Of a stretch of DNA of 64,000 nucleotides, positions 44,164 to 51,809 are shown piece after piece (within the stretch, counting starts at the first letter, position 1; each line of letters starts with the position of its first letter). Below the pieces are notes generated by a model that did not search any database, was not told the origin of the DNA, and saw nothing but the letters and a program-made list of their open reading frames with translations. The stretch comes from Aestuariivita sp. (GTDB lineage: Bacteria; Pseudomonadota; Alphaproteobacteria; Rhodobacterales; Rhodobacteraceae): NCBI GenBank assembly GCA_018401465.1, contig JAGYKE010000004.1, forward strand, positions 124,001-188,000, written 5' to 3'. The position numbers were made by a program, and so were the translations under genes.

Positions 44164-44180
44164 ATTTAAAGGATTTAAAT
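44164..44180 (+). promoter_or_regulatory. AT palindrome enclosing the Shine-Dalgarno of crp/fnr gene 2
   Basis: ATTTAAA-GGA-TTTAAAT, seven perfect pairs around GGA, ends directly before the ATG. The Shine-Dalgarno (AAGGA) is partly in the stem and loop, so translation could be folding-sensitive. It could also be a protein-binding site. Confidence 0.45.
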
Positions 44181-45056
44181 ATGAATACCATGACGACGAT
44201 CCAGAACAAGGTCGCCTGTCATACCTGCCCTCACAAGTTCCGGCACTTGTGCAGGGTGGTTTTCGCAGAGGACCACAATCATGGATTGCGCATCCAGCGG
44301 CGCATCCGGGCCTTCCCGGCCGAGACCCGGCTGCAGGAAGAGAATGAGCCGCCAAGGTTCACCGGCATCCTGCGCAGGGGATACATCCGGGCCGAACGCG
44401 TGCTGCAGAACGGCAACCGCACCATCCTGAACTTTCTCGCCCCGGGCGATCTGGTAGGCAATTTTCTGGGGATGGAACGGGAACCGGCCCTTGTCGCGGC
44501 GACCGACATGGAGATCTGCACCTTCGACGCCGCGGCCCTGCGCCGGGCGATCTCAGATGATGACCGGGTCAACGTCGATCTTCTGGCGGAAGGGGTCGCC
44601 CAGCATACCCGCCAGCTCGAGATGATCTGGCGGCGCGGCGCGCTCAGCAGCCGCGAGAGGATCATCGCCTTCATGATCATGGCCACGGAATTCATGCCGG
44701 TCGAACATCTGCACGACGGTGGCGCGGTGGTGACAATCCGGGTTTCACGGAAGGACTGGGCCGATTTCGCGAACAGTACGGTCGAAACGATCTGCCGGAC
44801 ATTGGGTGATCTGTCGGACCGGGGCATGGTCGAACAGGTGCAGGCGGGCCGATACCACATCCGCGATCTTGCCGCGCTCGCCCGTCTGGCCGGGCTCGAT
44901 TCGCTGCGCGACAGCAAGGCGATGACGCGCGCCGAAAGGGGTGCCGATGCGGCGGGACCGGACAGGACCTTGACCGTTTCCCGGGGCGAAGCACGCGCCC
45001 CGGTCAGTCGCCATCCGGGTCAAGACGGCCGCGCAGTCTTTCGATCTGGGCGCTGA
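44181..45056 (+). CDS. Crp/Fnr-family regulator 2, FNR-like cysteine set
   Basis: A 291-residue regulator. The N-terminus has Cys13, Cys16 and Cys24 (ACHTCPHKF, then HLC), and a fourth cysteine lies at 113 (MEICTFD), about where FNR keeps Cys122. This set would fit an oxygen-sensitive 4Fe-4S cluster. The recognition helix is TVETICRTLGDL; FNR proteins usually have ETxSR, so the DNA-contacting Ser is replaced by Cys. The C-terminus runs about 40 residues beyond a normal FNR and overlaps, antisense, the 3' end of the PAS sensor by 53 bases. It likely senses oxygen, NO or redox state. Confidence 0.85.
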   Translation: MNTMTTIQNKVACHTCPHKFRHLCRVVFAEDHNHGLRIQRRIRAFPAETRLQEENEPPRFTGILRRGYIRAERVLQNGNRTILNFLAPGDLVGNFLGMEREPALVAATDMEICTFDAAALRRAISDDDRVNVDLLAEGVAQHTRQLEMIWRRGALSSRERIIAFMIMATEFMPVEHLHDGGAVVTIRVSRKDWADFANSTVETICRTLGDLSDRGMVEQVQAGRYHIRDLAALARLAGLDSLRDSKAMTRAERGADAAGPDRTLTVSRGEARAPVSRHPGQDGRAVFRSGR

Positions 45057-47184
45057 GATACTCCAGCCGCAGACGCACCATCTCCTCCATCCGCACGCGT
45101 TCGGTCACGTCGACCTGCGCGCCGCTGAGCCGCACGGGACGGCCCTGTTCGTCCCGCTCCACGATGCCGCGCACGAGCACCCAGACGGTTTCACCATCCG
45201 GGCGCAGGATGCGCCATTCGCCTTCCAGCTCCCCATCCTCAAGCGCCCATTCGATCTGTTCGGTGGCGCGCGGAAGGTCATCGGGATGGATCATCGCGAT
45301 CCAGTCCTCGTAACTGCCGCCCAGCACCCCGGCCTGCAGACCCATCATGCCCAGCGCCTCGGGGCTCCAAGTCATTTCCGAGCGGCGGATTTCCCAGTCG
45401 AAGGTCGCGACGCCCGCCGCCTTCTGGGCGATTCGCAGGCGGAGTTCGGACTGGCGCAGCGCCTCTTCGGCCTCTTTCCGGCGCGAAATGGCGCGCCAGA
45501 ACACCGCAAGCCCCTTGGGAACGGGCAGCGCCCGGATGTCGAGCCAGGTCGCGCCGGTGCCATCCGGCCATTCGTAGCGGTGTTCGAGCGAGACCGGCTC
45601 GCCCCCGACCAGTGCCCGCTTGTGCAGCTGGCCGATCCGGCTGTCGTCGGTACCTTGCGGGATCTCCCAATGGGTGCGGCCCACAACTTCGTCCAGCGGG
45701 CGCATGTCGGCAGGCAGGGCAGTGGTGCCTTTGGGCGGGATGCGCGGGTCGTTCTTCACCTGCGCAAAGACTTCTTCCACCTCGTAGAGGGCCTCGCGCA
45801 GGCGGTTTTCGCTTTCGCGCACCGCCTCTGCCGCGCGGACACGGGCGGTGACATCGCGCAGGACCGCCAGCAGGACCTCGCCCTCCAGCCCGTCGACCCT
45901 CGCGATGAACACTTCCAGAAACATGCCCTGCGGTTCGGATTGGCGGACGATTCGCACCGGTTCACCGGTGTCGAGCACGCGGTCGTAATCGTCGTACCAG
46001 TCCTCGCCACCATCGGGGAAATTGTCGCGGATCGACTGGCCGCTCAGATCGGATATCCCGAACATCGCCTGCATCGCCGGGTTCATGGTGATGTAGCGGT
46101 AATCGCGCAGCCCGTCGGGGCGCAGCGGCAGACGTTCGAACAGGCACACGCCGTCTTCGATCGATTCGAAGAGCGCGCGATGCAGGGCCAAATTGCGGGC
46201 GAGGGCGGTTTCGGCCCGGGCGCGCTCCACCGCCTCCCAGGTGCGGACGGCGGCCTCCTGCGCAATCGCGACCTCCTCGGCTGTCCAGTCATGGGGCGCG
46301 TCGAATCGGACGGTAATGGCCGACACGAAAACATCCTGACGCATCACCGGCACGGCCATATGGGCACGGAAGGGCGCGATGGCATAGCCGAGAACCTCGG
46401 CCGCCGCGCCGTCGGCGGGTGAGCCGTTGGGCGCAAGGACATCGCGGACCAGCAGCGGAACGCCCATTTGCAGCAGGCCAAGCGCGGGCCCCGCTTCCCG
46501 CAGACGATGCGTCATCTCGTGCGGGGGCGCCGCAGGATCGCGCCGGTATTCGCAGCGTTCGTGGGCGACCTGCGCTTCCGGATCGATCTCGGCAAAGCTG
46601 ACCCGGTCGGCGCCAAGCACCTGCCCCACCATGCGCGTCGCGGTTTGCTGTATGGTGTCCGGGTCGTCGATCCGCCGCAATTGGTCGCTGAGCCGCAGCA
46701 GGAAGGCGCTGCGGTTGGGGACACGGGGCTCTGTGACGGTGCCGAGGCGCCGCTGCACGAGGATGCCCGAGATCTCGCCTTTGTCGCCGGGGATCACGCG
46801 GCAGGACAGGCCGGCGCCCGGCCGGTCGACCAGCACCCGCCACATCGCGGGTTCAAGGACGGCGGCAAAGCCCGGCCGCTCGAAGTCCGGGTCGGGCGCA
46901 AGTGCCCCGGCATAGACATGGGCGAAGGCGGGCTGCACATCGGCGAGGTTGCGCCACAGCACGCAGGCATGAAACGGCCCCAGCCCGGCGCGCCATTCCG
47001 CGTTGAAGATCATCGTGCCCGCCGCGCCCCAGAACAGGCAGACCGGTGCCGGGCTGCGCAGCACGAACCCGGCCATCGTACGCAGGCGCGTGTCCCAGTC
47101 CGCGATCGGGCCAAGCGGCGTGTCCGCCCAGTCGATGCGCGCAAGATCGACCGCGACGTCGTGCAGGTCGGGATGGTCTTGCAT
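45004..47184 (-). CDS. multi-PAS/GAF sensor protein without recognisable output domain
   Basis: A 726-residue soluble protein. By pattern it holds an N-terminal PAS-like region (about 15-140), a GAF domain (170-330), and three PAS/PAC units (about 345-465, 480-590 and 600-710). The last has the WEIRRSEMTWSPEALGMMG and EWRILRPDGETVWVLVRG pattern. It stops 25 residues after the final PAC motif in a helix (VRMEEMVRLRLEYLSAQIERLRG). No histidine kinase, GGDEF, EAL or HTH follows. The start ATG at 47184 has GAGGA about 10 bases upstream; a TTG at 47241 is less likely. It is divergent from hsp20 with a box between. It may signal through protein contact. Confidence 0.82.
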   Translation of the reverse strand: MQDHPDLHDVAVDLARIDWADTPLGPIADWDTRLRTMAGFVLRSPAPVCLFWGAAGTMIFNAEWRAGLGPFHACVLWRNLADVQPAFAHVYAGALAPDPDFERPGFAAVLEPAMWRVLVDRPGAGLSCRVIPGDKGEISGILVQRRLGTVTEPRVPNRSAFLLRLSDQLRRIDDPDTIQQTATRMVGQVLGADRVSFAEIDPEAQVAHERCEYRRDPAAPPHEMTHRLREAGPALGLLQMGVPLLVRDVLAPNGSPADGAAAEVLGYAIAPFRAHMAVPVMRQDVFVSAITVRFDAPHDWTAEEVAIAQEAAVRTWEAVERARAETALARNLALHRALFESIEDGVCLFERLPLRPDGLRDYRYITMNPAMQAMFGISDLSGQSIRDNFPDGGEDWYDDYDRVLDTGEPVRIVRQSEPQGMFLEVFIARVDGLEGEVLLAVLRDVTARVRAAEAVRESENRLREALYEVEEVFAQVKNDPRIPPKGTTALPADMRPLDEVVGRTHWEIPQGTDDSRIGQLHKRALVGGEPVSLEHRYEWPDGTGATWLDIRALPVPKGLAVFWRAISRRKEAEEALRQSELRLRIAQKAAGVATFDWEIRRSEMTWSPEALGMMGLQAGVLGGSYEDWIAMIHPDDLPRATEQIEWALEDGELEGEWRILRPDGETVWVLVRGIVERDEQGRPVRLSGAQVDVTERVRMEEMVRLRLEYLSAQIERLRGRLDPDGD

Positions 47185-47312
47185 GAGCCCAAATCCTCGG
47201 TTCCCAAGCCGCGGGGAATGCCACCCCCGCAATGCAGCCAAATCTCGTTATCTTCCACGGGTTCCGGTACTTCGGAGTTGTTCACTCCACCCGACACAAA
47301 TTCGCCGGACGA

Positions 47313-47326
47313 TTGTCCGTCGTCAA
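47313..47326. promoter_or_regulatory. Crp/Fnr-type box 5
   Basis: TTGTCCGTCGTCAA followed by TGCG; the other strand reads GCATTGACGACGGACAA. It lies between the divergent PAS sensor gene and hsp20, centred about 94 bases before the hsp20 start. Confidence 0.6.
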
Positions 47327-47413
47327 TGCGCGGTGGCGCTGTCCGCGACAATGTAAGCAATGAACCGGCGGAATTGAACCCAACCCGATGTCGCAGAGCG
47401 CAGGAGGCCAGCC

Positions 47414-47947
47414 ATGACCACACCGAACGAACCGGTCCCGGTGCATCAGGAAGGGTCGCAGACCGACCGGCCCGCCGCGATCGAAGGATGGGGACCGGTC
47501 ATGTCGCTGAGGGATGAGATCGACCGTCTGTTCGACGATTTCGGCGGCGGCTTCTGGCGGCGTCCCTGGATGCGCCGCTCTGGCGCGCAGCCTTCGACCG
47601 CGATGGCTTGGCGCATGTCGCCCAATGTCGAGGTGGTCGATTGCAACGGCGAATACCGCATCGCGGCCGAAGTGCCGGGGCTTTCGGCCAAGGACGTGGA
47701 GGTCACGCTCCATGACGGCATGCTGACAATCCGCGGCGAGAAAACCGAGGAACGGCGCGAAGGCAAGGCCGACTATCTCGTGAGCGAACGGCGCTACGGG
47801 TCCTTTCACCGAACCATGCCGCTGCCCGCGGGCGCAGATCGCGACAAGATCACGGCGGATCTGGCGAACGGGGTTCTGACCGTCACCGTGCCCAGAAGCG
47901 AAGCGGCGAAAGCCGCGGAACGGAAAATCGAGATCAAGGCGGCCTGA
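47414..47947 (+). CDS. Hsp20/alpha-crystallin small heat shock protein
   Basis: A 177-residue chaperone. The N-terminal arm (1-65) is Trp/Arg/Pro-rich, and the alpha-crystallin domain (about 68-165) has PNVEVVDCNGEYRIAAEVPGL, LTIRGEKTEERREG, GSFHRTMPLP and the LANGVLTVTVPR end. A short EIKAA tail replaces the usual I-x-I. Such proteins hold unfolding proteins without ATP. It has box 5 upstream, and no sigma-32-like or ROSE element is evident. A strong terminator follows. Confidence 0.92.
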   Translation: MTTPNEPVPVHQEGSQTDRPAAIEGWGPVMSLRDEIDRLFDDFGGGFWRRPWMRRSGAQPSTAMAWRMSPNVEVVDCNGEYRIAAEVPGLSAKDVEVTLHDGMLTIRGEKTEERREGKADYLVSERRYGSFHRTMPLPAGADRDKITADLANGVLTVTVPRSEAAKAAERKIEIKAA

Positions 47948-47991
47948 GTCTCTCGCAGGTGCCTTGTAGACGCCTGTCCCGGGCGTCTCGG

Positions 47992-48027
47992 ATGCCCGGC
48001 GGTAATCCCCAGACCGCCGGGCATTTT
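47992..48027 (+). terminator. rho-independent terminator after hsp20
   Basis: ATGCCCGGCGGT, 9-base loop, ACCGCCGGGCAT, then TTT: a perfect 12-pair stem. A second small hairpin (AGACGCC and GGCGTCT, 47968-47988) comes just before it. Confidence 0.8.
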
Positions 48028-48216
48028 CCCTGCGCGGTCGAAAGGTGCCGCGCCGGTGACGGCGGGTCGCTTTGGGAGATGTACGCAGACAGGGTCTTGT
48101 GCAAAAGGGCCCGATCATGCTGCCGTCCGGGCGACACGGCAGGACAGGTCAGGGCCGAACCGTCACCTTTGTGCGCCCCCGACCTTACCAATTGGCAAGC
48201 TCAGGGGCATCCGGCC

Positions 48217-48525
48217 TCACTCCGACAATCCGGGATCGATGTAGTTGAGCACCGGGACGACCATGCGGTCCGCCGATCCCGTAGAGGCGAAGCCTGCGGC
48301 CCGCATGCGGTCGAGCCCGTTCGCCGTACGGTCGGCCACGTATTCCTCTCCGCAGAAGGGGCAGACCATCGCGGGGATGTTGCGGATGATGATGAGATCC
48401 TCTCCCCTCCAGAAGGCGGTCCGGATTGCCTTCTCGATCAGCAGGCCCGTTTCGCAGCGGTCGCACAGCACATGCGCGCCGTTCACGGTCGCGGCTTCCA
48501 TCGCCTCTTGAATGCTCACTTTCAT
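48217..48525 (-). CDS. YgiT-type zinc-finger protein
   Basis: A 102-residue protein with a four-cysteine zinc site: VLCDRCETG (Cys21 and Cys24) and MVCPFCGEEY (Cys55 and Cys58). It matches the N-terminal YgiT/MqsA-type zinc domain. The C-terminal 40 residues are short, without the HTH of full MqsA. No toxin gene sits next to it, unlike many YgiT antitoxins. The upstream 259-base gap holds boxes 6 and 7, so it probably belongs to the same regulon with a long leader. Confidence 0.78.
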   Translation of the reverse strand: MKVSIQEAMEAATVNGAHVLCDRCETGLLIEKAIRTAFWRGEDLIIIRNIPAMVCPFCGEEYVADRTANGLDRMRAAGFASTGSADRMVVPVLNYIDPGLSE

Positions 48526-48716
48526 GTTTCACACCATCCTTCGCTCTGCTTGGGCGATCCGCGTCATGCCGCATCGCCCGGGGTTGAACGTGCCGGGGGC
48601 GAGGTGGCGTGGGAAAACCCGCCCCCGCCGTAGCGGGTGCCGGTTGCCCTGCCCTTCTGTCCGCTCCCTGCCGTCGGTCGAGGCGTTCACGGTGAATCAG
48701 AACCCGGGGTGTGGCA

Positions 48717-48730
48717 TTGACGGCTGACAA
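48717..48730. promoter_or_regulatory. Crp/Fnr-type box 6
   Basis: TTGACGGCTGACAA preceded by GGCA and followed by CGC. It is centred 198 bases from the YgiT-type gene start. Confidence 0.6.
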
Positions 48731-48745
48731 CGCCCGCGCGACGCA

Positions 48746-48759
48746 TTGACGGCCGCCCC
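48746..48759. promoter_or_regulatory. Crp/Fnr-type half-box 7
   Basis: GCATTGAC is present, but the second half (GCCCC) is not conserved. It lies 29 bases after box 6 and may be a decayed or auxiliary half-site. Confidence 0.35.
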
Positions 48760-48784
48760 GTTCAGGCGTTTCGTCCCGAGTGTC

Positions 48785-48988
48785 TCAGGCATCGATGCGG
48801 GCGCGCCCGGCGGCTTCGTCGGGGACCCGGCTGCGCAGGCGGGCGTCCAGTGCCAGGCGGACTTCGTTCAACGCGGCGCGGATGCGCCCGGCTTCGAGTT
48901 CGGTCTCGCGCCTGAGCGCCTGGCCGATGCGCTCGGCCAGATCGGCGGGATCCGCTTCGGCGCCGATGTCGATGTGCATGTCCTTCAT
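48785..48988 (-). CDS. small acidic helical protein of unknown function
   Basis: A 67-residue protein, MKDMHIDIGAEADPADLAERIG onward, mostly predicted helix with an alternating Ala/Glu/Arg pattern (RRETELEAGRIRAALNEVRLALDARL) that could form an amphipathic coil. The ATG has GGAGTGAGAAT upstream on the - strand. It is transcribed away from the EF-hand gene, with box 8 centred about 80 bases upstream. It has no known domain; I call it real because of the start signal, the box and the regular helix pattern. Confidence 0.6.
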   Translation of the reverse strand: MKDMHIDIGAEADPADLAERIGQALRRETELEAGRIRAALNEVRLALDARLRSRVPDEAAGRARIDA

Positions 48989-49061
48989 GATTCTCACTCC
49001 GCCTGACTGCGACGCGGCTTCGCGCATGGAGGAAGCCTGTGTCCTGCCGGACGGTAGGTCA

Positions 49062-49075
49062 TTGACTGCGCACAA
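49062..49075. promoter_or_regulatory. Crp/Fnr-type box 8
   Basis: TTGACTGCGCACAA preceded by TCA and followed by TCC. It lies between the divergent 67-residue gene and the EF-hand gene, closer to the former. Confidence 0.6.
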
Positions 49076-49243
49076 TCCGCGCCGGACCCGGCGGGGCACT
49101 GCCGGGTGCCCGGCTCCGAGTCGGCGGAACCCCGCATCGCCGCGCGCGGCGATGCGCTTGGTCAAGGCCGGGGCGCGGACCCGGTTCATTCTGGCGGGCG
49201 CGATGCCCGACAGGACCCGCATCGCCGGACACAGGAGATGACA

Positions 49244-49480
49244 ATGAAACCTTGGATACCTTTCGCGGCCGGGCTTCTTGCCGCATCCACTGCCATGGCC
49301 GACATGGCGGCGGTCGATCAGAACGGCGACGGTATGGCGAGCTATGAAGAGATCGCCGCAGTCTACCCGGACGTCACCGAGGAGGCCTTTGCCGGGATGG
49401 ACACCAATGGCGACGGAAGCCTCGATGCAGACGAGATGATGGCCGCGCAGGAGGCGGGACAGCTTCCCAAGGCCGAATGA
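49244..49480 (+). CDS. secreted EF-hand calcium-binding protein
   Basis: A 78-residue protein with a signal peptide (cleavage AMA|D near residue 20) and two 12-residue EF-hand loops: DQNGDGMASYEE (25-36) and DTNGDGSLDADE (53-64). All calcium ligands are acidic or polar as required. The ATG at 49244 has ACAGGAG 6 bases upstream; the ATG at 49238 would sit directly against it. It is probably a periplasmic calcium buffer or sensor. A GC hairpin follows. Confidence 0.8.
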   Translation: MKPWIPFAAGLLAASTAMADMAAVDQNGDGMASYEEIAAVYPDVTEEAFAGMDTNGDGSLDADEMMAAQEAGQLPKAE

Positions 49481-49495
49481 CCGATCAGGTCCACG

Positions 49496-49523
49496 CCATG
49501 CCCCCGGTCGCACGGGGGCATGG
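49496..49523 (+). terminator. hairpin after the EF-hand gene
   Basis: CCATGCCCCCG, loop GTCGCA, CGGGGGCATGG: an 11-pair perfect stem, 15 bases past the stop, without a T-run. Confidence 0.6.
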
Positions 49524-49767
49524 CCCGGGGCAGCGCGAAGTGATCTGATCAATTGGTAAATGCCGAAAGGCTGCCGGACCTGTCCGGTCGATCGCAGTCT
49601 CCACCGATCTTCCAGCCTTTTGCCCGACAGCCCCGATCTTCAGGACGCATCGCGTCACCGGTCCATCAGACCGCGGTCCCTGCCTGCCGACACGTTCCGA
49701 CGGTCTTTCTCCGGGTCTGCATTTCCCGTCGATCTTTCAAGCATGCGCGATTCGTCCCCGTCTGCCA

Positions 49768-49781
49768 TTGACGGCGGACAA
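49768..49781. promoter_or_regulatory. Crp/Fnr-type box 9
   Basis: TTGACGGCGGACAA preceded by CCA. It is centred about 93 bases before the MacA-like start, 36 bases upstream of box 10. Confidence 0.6.
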
Positions 49782-49803
49782 AAGTCCGCGCCCGGCCCGG
49801 CAA

Positions 49804-49817
49804 CTGACCGCGGTCAA
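49804..49817. promoter_or_regulatory. Crp/Fnr-type box 10
   Basis: CTGACCGCGGTCAA followed by TGC; the inner 12 bases TGACCGCGGTCA are a perfect palindrome, and the other strand reads GCATTGACCGCGGTCAG. It is centred about 57 bases before the MacA-like start, the closest of all copies. Confidence 0.65.
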
Positions 49818-49867
49818 TGCAGCGCAGCACCGGTGCATGCCATGGTCACCGCATGGGGGCCTGACGC

Positions 49868-51112
49868 ATGGCGGACGAACAGGAAGAGATCACGCGCATC
49901 CTCGGGCTTGGCGCCGGGGGGCGCAGGCGGTCGGCCCTGATCGCGGGGGCGGTTCTTGTGCCGGTTCTCGCCGGGCTTCTGTGGTTGGGTATCGCGGTCT
50001 TCAGCGACGGTGGCGGCACCGCTTACCGGACCGCGCCAATAGTGCGCGACAGCTTCACTGTCACCGTCACGGCGACAGGCACGGTCGAGCCCACCACCCT
50101 TGTGGAGGTGTCGAGCGAATTGTCCGGCGCGGTCGAGACCGTGCACGTCGATTTCAACGACAGCGTCGGGGTGGGCACGGTTCTCGCCACGCTCGACACG
50201 CGCAAGCTCAAGGCGCACCTTGCCATCGCGCAGGCCTCGCTGGAGACGGCCGCGGCCCGGGTGGCCGTGGCGCAGGCCGCGCTCGACAAGGCGCAGGCCG
50301 ATTTCGAGATCACCCGCACGCTGGAACGGCGGGGCGTGACCTCGCATCAGGCCTTCATCGCGCAGCAGACCAACCTCAGACGCGCTGAAGCCGAACTGCG
50401 CTCGGCCGAGGCTGACCGCGCGCTGGCCGAGGCGACATTGACCCTGCATCAGACCGATCTCGACAATGCGTGCATCTGTTCACCGATCCGGGGCGTGGTG
50501 CTCGGGCGCGCGATCGATCCCGGCCAGATCATCGCCGCGTCCTTGTCCGCGCCGGTGCTGTTCACCATCGCCGGGGACCTGCAGGAAATGCAGCTGCAGG
50601 TCGCCATAGACGAGGCCGATATCGGCCGCGTCGCGGTGGGCAACACCGCGCGCTTTACCGTCGACGCCTTCCGGGACCGGCATTTTCCGGCAGAAATCAG
50701 CGAGCTTCGCTTCGCCGCTGAGATCGTGAACGGCGTCGTGACCTACAAGGCGATCCTGAACGTCGACAATTCGGACCTGCTGTTGCGGCCGGGCATGACC
50801 GCGACCGCCGAGATCACCGTGGCGGAAGTGACCGACGCGCTTGTCGTGCCAAACGCGGCGCTGCGCTATGCCCCGCCGCAACCGCCCGCGCAGCAGAAGA
50901 CAGACGACCGCAGCGGATTGCTGGGCATGCTGATGCCGTCAAGCCCGCAGGCCACCGCGACGATCGGCGACGGGACGATCTGGATCCTGCGCGACGGCCG
51001 CCCGGTCGAGACCGCGATCGTGCCCGGCGAAACCGACGGAGAGGTCACGCAAATCCTGGGCGGCGATCTGGCCGAGGGCGATCTGGTCATCACGGGCCGG
51101 TCCGATGGCTGA
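49868..51112 (+). CDS. membrane-fusion protein (MacA/HlyD family)
   Basis: A 414-residue periplasmic adapter. It has one N-terminal membrane anchor (about 25-45), a lipoyl-type segment (TVEPTTLVEVSSELSGAVETV), an alpha-helical hairpin (about 100-200, Ala/Glu-rich), and the beta-barrel SVGDLLTIAGDLQEMQL-like region near 230. MacA-type adapters bridge an ABC exporter to an outer-membrane channel. Its stop overlaps the ATPase gene. It heads an apparent seven-gene operon and has boxes 9 and 10 upstream. Confidence 0.88.
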   Translation: MADEQEEITRILGLGAGGRRRSALIAGAVLVPVLAGLLWLGIAVFSDGGGTAYRTAPIVRDSFTVTVTATGTVEPTTLVEVSSELSGAVETVHVDFNDSVGVGTVLATLDTRKLKAHLAIAQASLETAAARVAVAQAALDKAQADFEITRTLERRGVTSHQAFIAQQTNLRRAEAELRSAEADRALAEATLTLHQTDLDNACICSPIRGVVLGRAIDPGQIIAASLSAPVLFTIAGDLQEMQLQVAIDEADIGRVAVGNTARFTVDAFRDRHFPAEISELRFAAEIVNGVVTYKAILNVDNSDLLLRPGMTATAEITVAEVTDALVVPNAALRYAPPQPPAQQKTDDRSGLLGMLMPSSPQATATIGDGTIWILRDGRPVETAIVPGETDGEVTQILGGDLAEGDLVITGRSDG

Positions 51113-51809
51113 CCCGCCGGTGATCGAGCTGCGCGGCATCACCCGTGTCTACGGGTCGGGCGACATCGCGGTTCGCGCGTTGGACGGGATCGACCTGACG
51201 GTGCGCGCGGGCGAATTCATCGCCATCATGGGGCCAAGCGGGTCGGGCAAATCGACGGCGATGAACGTGATCGGCTGTCTCGATACGCCCACGTCGGGGC
51301 ACTACCGGTTCATGGGGGTCGAGGTCGCGGGGCTGTCGCGCGACCAGAGGGCACTTCTGCGGCGCCACTACATCGGCTTCGTGTTTCAGGGCTACAACCT
51401 GCTGCCGCGCAACACCGCGCTGCAGAACGTGGAGCTTCCGCTGATCTACCGGGGCCGCCCGCGCGCCGACCGGCGCAAGGCGGCGCTTGCAGCGCTGGCG
51501 CGCGTCGGGCTGGAAGAGCGCGCGCATCACGACCCGGGCGAATTGTCGGGCGGCCAGCAGCAGCGCGTCGCCATCGCCCGGGCGCTGGTGGGCGAACCGA
51601 AGATCGTGCTGGCGGACGAACCGACCGGGAACCTCGACACGAAGACATCGGCCGGGATCATGGAGATCCTGAAGCAGCTCAACCGTGAGGCCGGGCTGAC
51701 CATCGTCATGGTCACCCATGAAGAGGACATGGCGCGTCATGCCGACCGGCTGATCTGGATGGTGGACGGCCGGATCGAGCGCGACGGGCCCAGCGGCGAT
51801 GCTGTTTGA
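51105..51809 (+). CDS. MacB-type ABC exporter ATPase (LolD/MacB family)
   Basis: A 234-residue ATPase. Walker [11 protein letters not shown]-loop in [15 protein letters not shown], signature LSGGQQQR, and Walker [12 protein letters not shown] followed by [15 protein letters not shown] are intact. The TGNLD ending is typical for MacB/LolD. In classical MacB the ATPase and permease are fused; here they are separate genes overlapping by 11 bases. It drives the exporter with the next permease. Confidence 0.92.
   Translation: MADPPVIELRGITRVYGSGDIAVRALDGIDLTVRAGEFIAIMGPSGSGKSTAMNVIGCLDTPTSGHYRFMGVEVAGLSRDQRALLRRHYIGFVFQGYNLLPRNTALQNVELPLIYRGRPRADRRKAALAALARVGLEERAHHDPGELSGGQQQRVAIARALVGEPKIVLADEPTGNLDTKTSAGIMEILKQLNREAGLTIVMVTHEEDMARHADRLIWMVDGRIERDGPSGDAV

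Larger units (their letters stand above)
49524..49867. other. non-coding promoter region of the MacAB/MCE operon
   Basis: About 344 bases with no convincing gene. It contains an AT-rich patch (TGATCTGATCAATTGG near 49541) and boxes 9 and 10 close to the next gene. Confidence 0.5.
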
